From: an uncultured Eubacterium sp.
GTDB taxonomy: Bacteria; Bacillota_A; Clostridia; Lachnospirales; Lachnospiraceae
Direction: 5' to 3'
Length of the DNA: 9,175 bases
NCBI GenBank assembly: GCA_947653505.1
Contig: CANTHI010000112.1
Coordinates: forward strand, 1 to 9,175
This document shows positions 1 through 7,265 of this stretch, piece by piece. Under the pieces are notes generated by a model, which worked only from the letters and a program-made list of their open reading frames with translations, was not told the origin of the DNA and did not search any database. Position 1 is the stretch's first letter, and each line of letters starts with the position of its first letter. Position numbers and translations under genes: made by a program.

Positions 1-1
1 A

Positions 2-283
2 TTTCGTATTGTGAAAGGAGAGGCTTATCTGATAAACCTGCTGAACAAAGAGCGTGTTATCTACAAGGAAGAGCAGGCATATGGAGCATCTGCATGGATT
101 TATCACAGAAAGATCGATACGTATGACAGCAGGCTGACAGTGAGCAGTCCGACCCTGGAAGAAATAATGTATTATTTTATTAAAAGTGGCAAAACCTGGG
201 ATTCTATAACTGCCAATATTGCTGGCCGGATGGACCACCAGACCAAATGTTACAGTTATTTATGTAAAGCTTTTTACAGCTGA
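2..283 (+). CDS. ABC transporter ATP-binding protein, C-terminal fragment (5' end outside window)
   Basis: The frame is open from the left edge to a TGA at 281-283, so this is probably the 3' end of a longer gene. A GTG at 11 could serve as a start, but no ribosome binding site can be judged there. About 94 residues are visible. The nucleotide-binding motifs would lie upstream of the window. What can be seen is a stretch reading SPTLEEIMYYFIKSGK, which resembles the tail of NatA/YtrB-type drug-export ATPases, where a 'TLEDIxxxYIKGG' segment closes the protein. About 27 further residues follow (from TWDSITAN to CKAFYS), longer than is usual after that motif, so the tail may have drifted or been altered. 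The next gene, a membrane protein, starts 24 bases later, which fits an ATPase-permease pair. The family call rests on one motif and the context. Confidence 0.5.
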   Translation, partial: FRIVKGEAYLINLLNKERVIYKEEQAYGASAWIYHRKIDTYDSRLTVSSPTLEEIMYYFIKSGKTWDSITANIAGRMDHQTKCYSYLCKAFYS

Positions 284-307
284 TAAATAGTGGGAGGAGA
301 TGTTATT

Positions 308-1012
308 ATGATAAAACTTGTAATGGAAGACTATTGCTGCAGATTTTTCTTTATGGTTAAAGTGTATTTCAAACAGATAAATACCTATATCTGGCTGGTG
401 TTTTTTTACATGGTTTTATGGAAAACGGATTTTTTCAAATATTGTGTAGGAATGCTGCCAATGCTGTTTGGATTATTATTGTCCAGGATGTTTCCGAATC
501 AGCTGAATAAATTATTGTTTTTATGTCCGATGGATGAAAAAGATAGAAAAAAATATCTGATAACCGCTTATTTTGTACGGGTTGGTGTTTCTACTGCTTT
601 ATTTTTGATGTTAAGTATTCCGCTGCTGATGATGGGATATCTTTCACTGACCGAATTTCTGGCAGTCAGTATTTTAACAGTATCATTTATTTTAGGAGCA
701 AATATGTATCATCATTTTTTGAGTCTGTTCGTTGTAAGAGAAACATGGGATAAGGTTTTCTGGCTTACGTTTGCGTATGGAGTTCTCAATCTGCTTTCAC
801 AGATCAATGTCTGGGTTGCCATGATCTTTTTTTCAACTATGGGAAAGCATATGCTGCATCCGGATACGGATCAAAAGATTCTGACTTGTTTTGTATGTAT
901 AGAAGTATTGATCAATGCGGTAATTTGTGGAAGCTGTTTTAAGCCGGTGATAAGACACGGTATATGCTACGAATGCGGTGCCATGTATATGGAAAGGGAT
1001 GCAAAGCAATGA
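308..1012 (+). CDS. Six-helix membrane protein, putative ABC transporter permease
   Basis: This is a 234-residue hydrophobic protein with no recognisable enzyme motif. I chose the ATG at 308 because a strong ribosome binding site (GGGAGGAG, about 291-298) sits 9 bases before it. The in-frame GTG at 290 would overlap that site. Hydrophobic stretches lie roughly at residues 26-38, 44-62, 90-112, 116-138, 150-176 and 190-210, so about six membrane helices. A loop around residues 69-91 (LCPMDEKDRKKY) resembles the 'LPxxxxxixxaK' loop common in ABC-2-type permease subunits, and a similar loop occurs in the protein at 2147-2620. The stop overlaps the GntR start by ATGA, so the two are translationally linked. 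Lying between a partial ABC ATPase gene and a GntR/ATPase pair, it is most likely the membrane part of an exporter. The substrate is unknown. Confidence 0.6.
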   Translation: MIKLVMEDYCCRFFFMVKVYFKQINTYIWLVFFYMVLWKTDFFKYCVGMLPMLFGLLLSRMFPNQLNKLLFLCPMDEKDRKKYLITAYFVRVGVSTALFLMLSIPLLMMGYLSLTEFLAVSILTVSFILGANMYHHFLSLFVVRETWDKVFWLTFAYGVLNLLSQINVWVAMIFFSTMGKHMLHPDTDQKILTCFVCIEVLINAVICGSCFKPVIRHGICYECGAMYMERDAKQ

Positions 1013-1404
1013 AAATCGTGATAAGTGCGAACAGTACCCTGGCTATTTATGAACAGATTGTCAGTCAGCTGAAAAACGCGATACTGAATCAGGAGCTGCG
1101 TGCAGGCGAAGCGCTGCCGTCGATCCGAATGCTTGCCAGTCGTCTTGAAGTCAGCGTGATTACAACAAAACGTGCATATGAAGAACTGGAAAAAGAAAAC
1201 CTGATCCGGTCGGTAGCCGGTAAAGGATTTTACGTATGTGATGCGAATACAGATTATCTGAAAGAAAAGCAGTATCGTATGCTGGAACAAAAGCTGACAG
1301 AACTTTTGGAAGAGTGTAAAAAAGCTGGCATGAATAAAGAAGAGATCTTATCCATGACGGAAGAACTATTGGAAGATCATGAGATGGGGGGAATAAAGAC
1401 ATGA
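1009..1404 (+). CDS. GntR-family transcriptional regulator, YtrA subfamily
   Basis: This is a 131-residue DNA-binding regulator. Residues about 8-75 form a GntR winged helix-turn-helix: IYEQIVSQLKNAI, then the LRAGEALPSIRMLA segment and a recognition helix around VSVITTKRAYEELE, ending in the wing GKGFYV. The C-terminal part, about 50 residues, is short, helical and charged. That is typical of YtrA-type members, which lack the large effector domain of FadR or HutC types. The start at 1009 overlaps the upstream stop, and the stop overlaps the next ATPase start (both ATGA), so it lies inside a tightly packed ABC operon. YtrA-type regulators usually repress their own ABC operon and are often relieved by cell-wall antibiotics. 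The operator is presumably upstream of the window, as I see none here. Confidence 0.9.
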   Translation: MKIVISANSTLAIYEQIVSQLKNAILNQELRAGEALPSIRMLASRLEVSVITTKRAYEELEKENLIRSVAGKGFYVCDANTDYLKEKQYRMLEQKLTELLEECKKAGMNKEEILSMTEELLEDHEMGGIKT

Positions 1405-2075
1405 ATGTAAAATTCCAAAATGTTACCTATCGCAGGAAAAAATTTAGTCTGAAAAATCTGTCTTTTGAAATCAGGGAAGGCTATCTGACGGCATTGATCG
1501 GAAAAAATGGAGCGGGTAAAACGACACTGTTTCATTTACTGCTTGATAAAAAAGCGCATTATGAAGGAACGATACTGGCAGACGGGGCAGACTGGCAGCA
1601 GAATCTGGTGGATCGTATGAACCAGATTGGCTTTATATCAGATGAGCGGAACTTTTTTATGGAACTGACCGGACAGGAAAATGTAATGATGCTGCAGTGG
1701 CTGTATGAAAAATTTTCACTGGATATTTTTATGGAAAAAATGGACCAGATGGGATTGTCAGTACATAAACGACTGGGAAATTTGTCCAGAGGGGAATATA
1801 TTAAATACCAGCTTGCTTTTGCAATGGCACATCATACCCGGTTATATTTGCTGGACGAAGCAACGGCAGGGATGGATCTGATTTTTAAAAAAGAGTTTTT
1901 CCAAATACTGCATGAACTGCTCACAGATGAACACTGTACGATTTTTATGAGTACGCATATACAGGAAGATATCAGCAAACATATGGATTATATGATACAG
2001 CTGGAAGATGGGTATGTAGTATCAGAATCTGAAGTTGGAAGTGGTGGACAAGAGATATGTGGTATTAAAATTTAA
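1401..2075 (+). CDS. ABC transporter ATP-binding protein (YtrB/BcrA type), C-terminus possibly frameshifted
   Basis: This is a 224-residue cytoplasmic ATPase that would energise a small membrane exporter. Walker A is GKNGAGKTT at about residues 34-42. The signature is LSRGE at 128-132 in place of LSGGQ. Walker B is LYLLDEA at 148-154 with Asp152 and Glu153, a D-loop GMD follows, and the switch His is 186 (STH). The usual Q-loop glutamine is not obvious: the region reads GFISDERNFF. Catalytic residues are present, so it should hydrolyse ATP. The start overlaps the GntR stop by ATGA. The end is odd: after YVVSESEV the frame continues GSGGQEICGIKI and stops, while the +1 frame continues with VVDKRYVVLKFKSF and ends at 2116-2118. 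That looks like a more normal tail for this family. A near-repeat GAAGTTG/GAAGTGG at 2031-2044 could be a 7-bp duplication that shifted the frame. Confidence 0.9.
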   Translation: MNVKFQNVTYRRKKFSLKNLSFEIREGYLTALIGKNGAGKTTLFHLLLDKKAHYEGTILADGADWQQNLVDRMNQIGFISDERNFFMELTGQENVMMLQWLYEKFSLDIFMEKMDQMGLSVHKRLGNLSRGEYIKYQLAFAMAHHTRLYLLDEATAGMDLIFKKEFFQILHELLTDEHCTIFMSTHIQEDISKHMDYMIQLEDGYVVSESEVGSGGQEICGIKI

Positions 2076-2146
2076 GTCGTTTGCGGTACACAGGAGCATA
2101 GAGGATAAGAAGGGATGAGATTTGAAAAGAGCAGGAGGAGTGATAT

Positions 2147-2620
2147 ATGGATAAAATTCTCAACTTTGATCAGGAATTTAAACAAAATTACCGGAGTCTG
2201 TTTGTGATTGGAAAAGTTGGGGTTGGATGTGAGGGAGGATGCGGACTGGCACTCATGATGATTCCGATGGAAGAAATCCATGACGTTCAATGGGTTTTGC
2301 TGATCGGATGGATGCTATGCGCAGCGTCTGTCAGCCAGTATATGCAGATGCTTCTGAGCGTCAGGGAAGATAACAAAATGGTGTCAGTCAGTAAGAAGCT
2401 GGCATATATGCCGGTCACAAATAAGCAGATCCGGAAAGTACGCATAAAGTATCTGAACCGGTACTGCGTCAAACTGGGAGCAGCCGCAATTTTTTTACAA
2501 ATGCTGGCGTCCTGGCTGAATGACAGTCTGAGCTGGAAATTAGTATGGATGATGCTGGGGTGTGCATGTTTGATGTGGGTGTTTAATCTGATTCCGGTTT
2601 ATTTTACATTAAGGGAATAG
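2147..2620 (+). CDS. Small membrane protein, putative ABC permease-like subunit
   Basis: This is a 157-residue protein with three or four hydrophobic segments, roughly at residues 18-40 (weak and glycine-rich), 48-70, 108-124 and 129-153. The start is supported by a strong ribosome binding site, AGGAGG at about 2133-2138. I do not recognise a named family. The loop at residues 85-106 (LAYMPVTNKQIRKVRI) shares the pattern P-x4-K-x-x-R-K, or close to it, with the loop of the protein at 308-1012. This suggests both belong to the same broad class of ABC-2-like membrane subunits. It follows the ATPase gene by 71 bases in the present frame, or by about 28 if the ATPase tail is read in the +1 frame. 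It is likely the membrane partner of that ATPase, but at this length it would have to act as an oligomer or together with the 308-1012 protein. Confidence 0.6.
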   Translation: MDKILNFDQEFKQNYRSLFVIGKVGVGCEGGCGLALMMIPMEEIHDVQWVLLIGWMLCAASVSQYMQMLLSVREDNKMVSVSKKLAYMPVTNKQIRKVRIKYLNRYCVKLGAAAIFLQMLASWLNDSLSWKLVWMMLGCACLMWVFNLIPVYFTLRE

Positions 2621-2637
2621 AGAACCTGAGGTGAAAA

Positions 2638-3309
2638 ATGTATAGGATACTGGTAATAGAAGATGATACGGCGATGGCCGGTACGATAAAAAAACAGATT
2701 GAAGCATGGGGAAATACAGTTATGTGTGTCAGGGATTTTCAGAATGTCATTTCTGAATTTATTCAATTTGATCCGCATATGGTGCTGGTGGATATTATGC
2801 TGCCTTTTTATAACGGTTATTACTGGTGTACACAGATTCGTAAGATTTCCAATGTACCGGTTGTTTTTTTGTCTTCTGCTTCGGACAATATGAATATTGT
2901 CATGGCTATGAATATGGGCGGAGATGATTTTATCCCGAAACCGGTAGATCTGAATGTACTGACGGCAAAGCTGCAGGCAGTTTTACGGCGGGCGTATAAT
3001 ATGGGTGGCAAAATACCTGTCCTGGAGCATCGGGGAGCAGTCCTGAATCTGAACGATGCATCGCTTACGTATCAGGATAACAGAATAGAGCTGACAAAAA
3101 ACGAGTTCCGTATTTTGCAGCAGCTGCTGGAACAAAAAGGCAGGGTGGTCAGCCGTGATACACTGATGACAAGATTGTGGCAGATGGATGCTTATGTAGA
3201 AGAAAATACCCTGACAGTGAATGTCACAAGACTTCGGAAAAAGCTGGAAAAAGCCGGACTAAAAGATTTTATTACAACACGGGTGGGAAGCGGGTATATC
3301 ATCGAATAA
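2638..3309 (+). CDS. bceR: OmpR-family response regulator (BceR-like)
   Basis: This is a 223-residue two-domain regulator. The receiver domain spans about residues 1-118, with the acidic pair at Glu8-Asp10, phospho-acceptor Asp52 (LVDIMLP), the switch serine in FLSS at 79-80 and conserved Lys101 (PKPVD). The DNA-binding winged helix spans about 125-223, with ELTKNEFRIL, the recognition helix region VNVTRLRKKLE, and the hairpin RVGSGYIIE at the end. The start has a clear ribosome binding site, GAGGTG, 5-10 bases upstream. The kinase gene follows 21 bases after the stop. The kinase type and the Bce-like transporter beyond it make this the regulator of a peptide-antibiotic detoxification module. 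Its likely target is the repeat pair at 4398-4433. The symbol reflects family and context, not proven orthology. Confidence 0.92.
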   Translation: MYRILVIEDDTAMAGTIKKQIEAWGNTVMCVRDFQNVISEFIQFDPHMVLVDIMLPFYNGYYWCTQIRKISNVPVVFLSSASDNMNIVMAMNMGGDDFIPKPVDLNVLTAKLQAVLRRAYNMGGKIPVLEHRGAVLNLNDASLTYQDNRIELTKNEFRILQQLLEQKGRVVSRDTLMTRLWQMDAYVEENTLTVNVTRLRKKLEKAGLKDFITTRVGSGYIIE

Positions 3310-3330
3310 CAGGCAGAGGTGGAGCGGGAT

Positions 3331-4368
3331 ATGGAAAAAAGACGATGGGAACATATTTTTTTGGCATATATCTGGCAGTATCGTTATCAGGCAGGCATGT
3401 TTATTCTGGATGCGGGCATATTTGCATTTGTTTTTCATCTGTATGATTTAAAGACGGAGGCGGTATCTTATGCTGCTGGTTTGTGCGCACTTTTGATGAT
3501 GCTTGTGCTGTCTGTGCATTATTTTTATTACCGGAAAAGACATCTGGAGCGGCAGAGAATACTGGGACAGATAGAAATCATCGATGAAAAGATGATTCAG
3601 GAACAGATCATCGACGGACAGCTGCCGGAACCGGATACACTGGCAGAGGCGGATGCGTGGAAGATGATCCGCAGGCTGAAACAGATTTGTGATGAAAGAC
3701 AGACAGACTGGCAGCAGGAGCGGCAGGAGCATTTGGATTACTATATGACCTGGCTGCATCAGATTAAAACACCGATTGCTGTCATGCGTATGACGCTGCA
3801 GGCGGAGGATACGGAGGAATATCGGGAATTGCTGGCACAGCTGTTCCGGATTGAACAGTATACAGAAATGGTACTCAGCTATCTGCGGCTTGACAGTGAA
3901 AGCTCGGATTTTGTATTTCAGGAATATCAGCTGGATGATATCATCCGGCAGGCAGTTCACAAATATGCATCTTTGTTTGTGCGTAAACGTATCCGCCTGC
4001 GGTATGCGCCATCCGGCCAGACCGTGCTCACAGACGAGAAATGGCTGCTGTTTATGATAGAACAGATACTGTCCAATGCGGTCAAATATACACAGGAGGG
4101 AGAGGTGACGATTACGGTAACGGATGAAAAGCTGCTGCGGATTGCAGATACGGGGATTGGGATCGCATCGGAAGATCTGCCGCGTATATTTGAAAAAGGA
4201 TTTACCGGATATAATGGGAGAGCAGATAAAAAATCAACCGGACTGGGGCTGTATCTTTGCCGTATGGCTGCGGACAGACTTTCACACCGGATGTTTGCAG
4301 AATCAAAAGTCGGAGAAGGGACTGTGATCTCCATAGATTTGAACCGGAAGAAGCTGGAGCTTTTCTAA
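3331..4368 (+). CDS. bceS: Intramembrane-sensing histidine kinase (BceS-like)
   Basis: This is a 345-residue membrane kinase. I chose the ATG at 3331, which has the ribosome binding site AGGTGG at about 3317-3322. The GTG at 3319 falls inside that site. Two hydrophobic helices (about residues 20-38 and 47-67) are joined by only a few residues, so there is no extracellular sensor domain. The phospho-acceptor is His143 in WLHQIKTPIA, the HxxKTP form typical of BceS kinases. The ATPase domain shows the N box Asn249 (ILSNAVKYT), G1 box DTGIGI at 273-278, F box IFEKGFTG at about 286-293, and G2 box TGLGL at 303-307. All catalytic motifs are intact. Kinases of this class do not bind the drug themselves but read the activity of a partner BceAB transporter, and one is encoded directly downstream. 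Very sure of family. Confidence 0.93.
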   Translation: MEKRRWEHIFLAYIWQYRYQAGMFILDAGIFAFVFHLYDLKTEAVSYAAGLCALLMMLVLSVHYFYYRKRHLERQRILGQIEIIDEKMIQEQIIDGQLPEPDTLAEADAWKMIRRLKQICDERQTDWQQERQEHLDYYMTWLHQIKTPIAVMRMTLQAEDTEEYRELLAQLFRIEQYTEMVLSYLRLDSESSDFVFQEYQLDDIIRQAVHKYASLFVRKRIRLRYAPSGQTVLTDEKWLLFMIEQILSNAVKYTQEGEVTITVTDEKLLRIADTGIGIASEDLPRIFEKGFTGYNGRADKKSTGLGLYLCRMAADRLSHRMFAESKVGEGTVISIDLNRKKLELF

Positions 4369-4397
4369 AGCGCAGACAATATGACGAAGATGCCACC

Positions 4398-4433
4398 TTA
4401 CAAAAATGTCACAGAAACCATCTGAAATGTCAC
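4398..4433 (+). promoter_or_regulatory. Probable BceR-type operator: two direct repeats 21 bp apart
   Basis: AAATGTCAC occurs at 4404-4412 and again at 4425-4433, an exact 9-bp match with a 21-bp period (two helical turns), so both lie on the same DNA face. The first copy is also the right half of an inverted motif, TTACA-AAAA-TGTCA at 4398-4411. That differs in one base from the BceR consensus TNACA-N4-TGTAA as I recall it from Bacillus. The second site keeps only the right half. The pair ends 11 bp before a -35-like element, where an OmpR-family activator would be expected to sit. The link to the response regulator at 2638-3309 is inferred. Confidence 0.75.
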
Positions 4434-4444
4434 CTGATTCGATG

Positions 4445-4471
4445 TTGCATTTCTGGCTGGCCTGTTATGAT
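4445..4471 (+). promoter_or_regulatory. Probable promoter of the BceAB-like transporter genes
   Basis: A -35-like TTGCAT (4445-4450) is followed after 15 bp by TATGAT (4466-4471), a five-of-six match to the -10 consensus. The short spacer makes it a weak basal promoter, as expected for one that needs an activator at the repeats just upstream. The alternative 17-bp spacing, to TGATAA at 4468, gives a poorer -10. The ATPase start codon is about 48 bp downstream. No terminator is seen between the kinase gene and this promoter, so read-through is also possible. Confidence 0.5.
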
Positions 4472-4518
4472 AAGGATACAGAAATGCAAAATCATATGGA
4501 AAAAGGGAGGTCATAACA

Positions 4519-5283
4519 ATGGCAATCTTAGAAGCAAAATGCCTGAAAAAAATATACACGACCCGCTATGGAGGAAATCAGGTCCAGGCACTGGCAAATG
4601 TGTCGTTTTCTGTGGAAGAAGGAGAATATGTGGCAATCATGGGAGAGTCCGGTTCTGGAAAAACGACACTTCTGAATATACTGGCGGCGCTGGACCGGCC
4701 AACAAACGGTCAGGTGATACTGGCAGGAAAAAGTATTTCGCAGCTGAAAGAAAAAGACATGACAGCATTTAGAAGAAATCATTTAGGCTTTGTTTTTCAG
4801 GATTTTAATCTGCTGGATACGTTTTCCCTCAAAGACAATATTTTTCTTCCGCTTGTTCTTGGCGGTAATTCTTATCGGGAAATGTGTGCATGGCTGGTGC
4901 CAATTGCTGAAAAACTGGGCATTTCCAATATTTTGGAAAAATATCCGTATGAAGTTTCCGGCGGACAGAAGCAGCGGGCAGCGGTTGCACGCGCACTGAT
5001 TACCAGACCGAAGCTGGTACTTGCAGACGAACCGACCGGGGCGCTGGATTCCCGTTCCGCAGACAGTCTGCTGCGTATTTTTAGTGAAATCAATGCGGAT
5101 GGTCAGACGATTCTGATGGTTACACATTCTGCAAAAGCGGCAAGTCACGCAGGACGAGTTTTATTTATGAAAGACGGTGAGGTATTTCATCAGATTTACC
5201 GCGGCAACAGTACGAATGAGCAGATGTATCAAAAAATCTCGGATACATTAACACTGCTGGCGACAGGTGGTGAGAGACAATGA
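4519..5283 (+). CDS. bceA: ABC transporter ATP-binding protein, BceA-like (MacB/LolD type)
   Basis: This is a 254-residue cytoplasmic ATPase that pairs with the permease downstream. It has Walker A GESGSGKTT at residues 42-50, Q-loop Gln94 (FVFQDFNLLD), signature VSGGQ at 146-150 followed by KQRAAVARAL, Walker B LVLADEP with Asp170 and Glu171, D-loop GALD, and switch His203 (VTHS). Every motif is canonical, unlike in the ATPase at 1401-2075. The extended YGGNQVQAL N-terminal segment and FQDFNLLDTFSLKDNI are characteristic of BceA, YxdL and related peptide-detoxification ATPases. The start has the ribosome binding site GGGAGG at 4505-4510, 8 bases upstream. The last codons overlap the permease start by ATGA, so the two are translated together. 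Probable control is by the operator and promoter at 4398-4471. Confidence 0.93.
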   Translation: MAILEAKCLKKIYTTRYGGNQVQALANVSFSVEEGEYVAIMGESGSGKTTLLNILAALDRPTNGQVILAGKSISQLKEKDMTAFRRNHLGFVFQDFNLLDTFSLKDNIFLPLVLGGNSYREMCAWLVPIAEKLGISNILEKYPYEVSGGQKQRAAVARALITRPKLVLADEPTGALDSRSADSLLRIFSEINADGQTILMVTHSAKAASHAGRVLFMKDGEVFHQIYRGNSTNEQMYQKISDTLTLLATGGERQ

Positions 5284-7265
5284 GTATCAGATTTTATCCA
5301 GCGCTTGCGGCGGGCAATATAAAAAAGAACAAAAGGACTTATTTTCCTTATATTCTGACCTGTATTCTGACAATTGCAATGTTTTATATTTTCAAATCTT
5401 TATCGTTCAACCCTGGGATCGAAAAAATGCTGGGCGGCAGTACGATCGCATATATTTTAACGCTTGGCAGTGTGGTTGTAGCACTGTATGCCCTTATATT
5501 TTTGTTTTATACAAACAGCTTTCTGATCAAACGCAGAAAAAAAGAATTTGGGATGTTTAATATTCTGGGTATGGAAAAACGGCATCTGGCGATTGTATTA
5601 GGATGGGAAACGCTTTATGTTCTGCTTGTGAGTCTGGCAGCAGGGCTGGGACTGGGGATAGTTCTGGATAAAATGATGTTCCTGCTGCTGGGGAAAATTT
5701 CAGGGGCAAAGGCGACACTTGGATTTTTTATATCGCCGAAGGTCATTGTGATGACCGCAGAACTTGCCGCGGTGATTTTTCTGCTGATTTTTCTAAACGC
5801 GGTCCGTCAGGTGCATCTTGCAAATCCGGTCGAATTGCTGCGCGATGGCAGTGCTGGTGAAAAAGAACCGAAAACCCGCTGGCTGATGGCAGTATCCGGA
5901 ATCATTTGCGTCGGAAGCGGTTATTATCTCGCGGTAACAACCGAAAACCCGCTGGCATCAATTCTGGTATTTTTCGTCGCGGTCATACTGGTGATTGCCG
6001 GAACTTATCTGTTATTTACTGCGGGAAGTATCGCATTTTTAAAGCTGCTGCGAAAAAACAAAAGATATTATTATAAGACACGTCATTTTATCAGTGTCTC
6101 CGGCATGATCTACCGGATGAAGCAAAATGCAGTTGGTCTGGCGAATATCTGCGTACTATCCACAATGGTTCTTGTGATGGTATCCTCTACGAGTTCGATG
6201 ATGATCGGCATGGAAGATATTTTGCAGACACGTTACACGTCAGGATTTATGATCATGTCTCACGAGACAGAAAAAGAGCGAAATCAGGAAGTATGGGAGA
6301 TCGTACGCAGGCTTCAGACCGAAAAAAAGATAGACGTCAAAAATGAAATACAGTACACGTATCTGAACTTTTCAGCTTTCCAGAATGGGGATAAGTATCT
6401 CGTGGACAGGAATGCTCCAATTACTGCGATTGATTCATCCCACACATTGTTTTTCATGGCGCTGGATGATTATAACCGGGTGGAAGGAGAACAAAAAACA
6501 CTGAATAACGGGGAAATTCTGATTTACTCGAACCGGACTCCGTATGAAGAACCAGTACTGAGGCTGTTTGAAAAAGAATACAGAGTAGTGGAACGGCTGG
6601 ATCATTTTACTGGAAATGGAATACTGGCCGCAAATATGTCCAGCGCACAATTTATCATCGTGCCGGATTTCAAAGAAATCGAAGATATATGCACAAAGCA
6701 GAAGGAGGCATATGGAGAGATAGCTTCTGAGATCTGCTGGTTTTATGGATTTGACAGTGATGCGGAGGAAGAAGAACAGAAACAGTTTTATTATGATACA
6801 GTCAAAGCGTTTAAGTTAAAGAATCTGAACACATGGACAGAGTCCAGGGCAGAAGCCAGAACGGATTTTAGCAGTCTGTATGGAGGTTTCTTTTTTATCG
6901 GGGTCTTTCTGGCATTGTTATTTTTGACGGCCACGGTACTGATTATTTATTACAAGCAGATTTCAGAGGGGTATGATGACCGGGAACGCTTTGTAATCAT
7001 GCAGAAGGTAGGAATGGAACGCAGGGAAATTAAAGCCGCGATCCGTTCACAGGTGCTGATGGTATTTTTTCTGCCACTGGCGGTAGCCGGCATACATGTT
7101 CTTGCGGCGTTTCCACTGATATCCAGACTGCTGGCGTTGCTGAATTTTGTAAATACAAGACTGTATCTGGTTTGCACGGGTGCAACATTTATGATATTTG
7201 CGGGGATGTATGTGGTGATTTATGTGCTGACCGCGAGAGTTTATTACCGGATTGTGAGCAGATAA
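5280..7265 (+). CDS. bceB: ABC transporter permease, BceB-like (FtsX domains)
   Basis: This is a 661-residue membrane protein, close to the usual BceB length of about 650. Hydrophobic segments at roughly residues 22-40, 57-78, 103-129, 156-173, 201-219, 225-246, 285-307, 534-557, 590-612 and 628-651 give ten helices. Between helices 7 and 8 lies a soluble domain of about 225 residues (308-532), the extracellular domain that in this family contacts the peptide antibiotic or its lipid target. The N-terminal SIRFYPALAAGNIKKNKRTYFPYILT and the segment KRRKKEFGMFNILGMEKRHL are typical of BceB. A charged cytoplasmic stretch (about 175-200) separates helices 4 and 5. By precedent it forms a sensory complex with the BceS-type kinase and releases cell-wall precursors from bound antibiotic. 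Specificity cannot be read from sequence, as this extracellular domain is the most variable part of the family. Confidence 0.93.
   Translation: MSIRFYPALAAGNIKKNKRTYFPYILTCILTIAMFYIFKSLSFNPGIEKMLGGSTIAYILTLGSVVVALYALIFLFYTNSFLIKRRKKEFGMFNILGMEKRHLAIVLGWETLYVLLVSLAAGLGLGIVLDKMMFLLLGKISGAKATLGFFISPKVIVMTAELAAVIFLLIFLNAVRQVHLANPVELLRDGSAGEKEPKTRWLMAVSGIICVGSGYYLAVTTENPLASILVFFVAVILVIAGTYLLFTAGSIAFLKLLRKNKRYYYKTRHFISVSGMIYRMKQNAVGLANICVLSTMVLVMVSSTSSMMIGMEDILQTRYTSGFMIMSHETEKERNQEVWEIVRRLQTEKKIDVKNEIQYTYLNFSAFQNGDKYLVDRNAPITAIDSSHTLFFMALDDYNRVEGEQKTLNNGEILIYSNRTPYEEPVLRLFEKEYRVVERLDHFTGNGILAANMSSAQFIIVPDFKEIEDICTKQKEAYGEIASEICWFYGFDSDAEEEEQKQFYYDTVKAFKLKNLNTWTESRAEARTDFSSLYGGFFFIGVFLALLFLTATVLIIYYKQISEGYDDRERFVIMQKVGMERREIKAAIRSQVLMVFFLPLAVAGIHVLAAFPLISRLLALLNFVNTRLYLVCTGATFMIFAGMYVVIYVLTARVYYRIVSR

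Noticed and set aside
3212..3226. TGACA-N5-TGTCA resembling the Bce operator
   Set aside because: It lies inside the DNA-binding domain of the response regulator gene, where it encodes conserved residues, and its spacing differs from the promoter site.
4388..4396. AGATGCCAC as a third copy of the AAATGTCAC repeat
   Set aside because: Only seven of nine bases match and it is 16 bp, not 21 bp, from the next copy.
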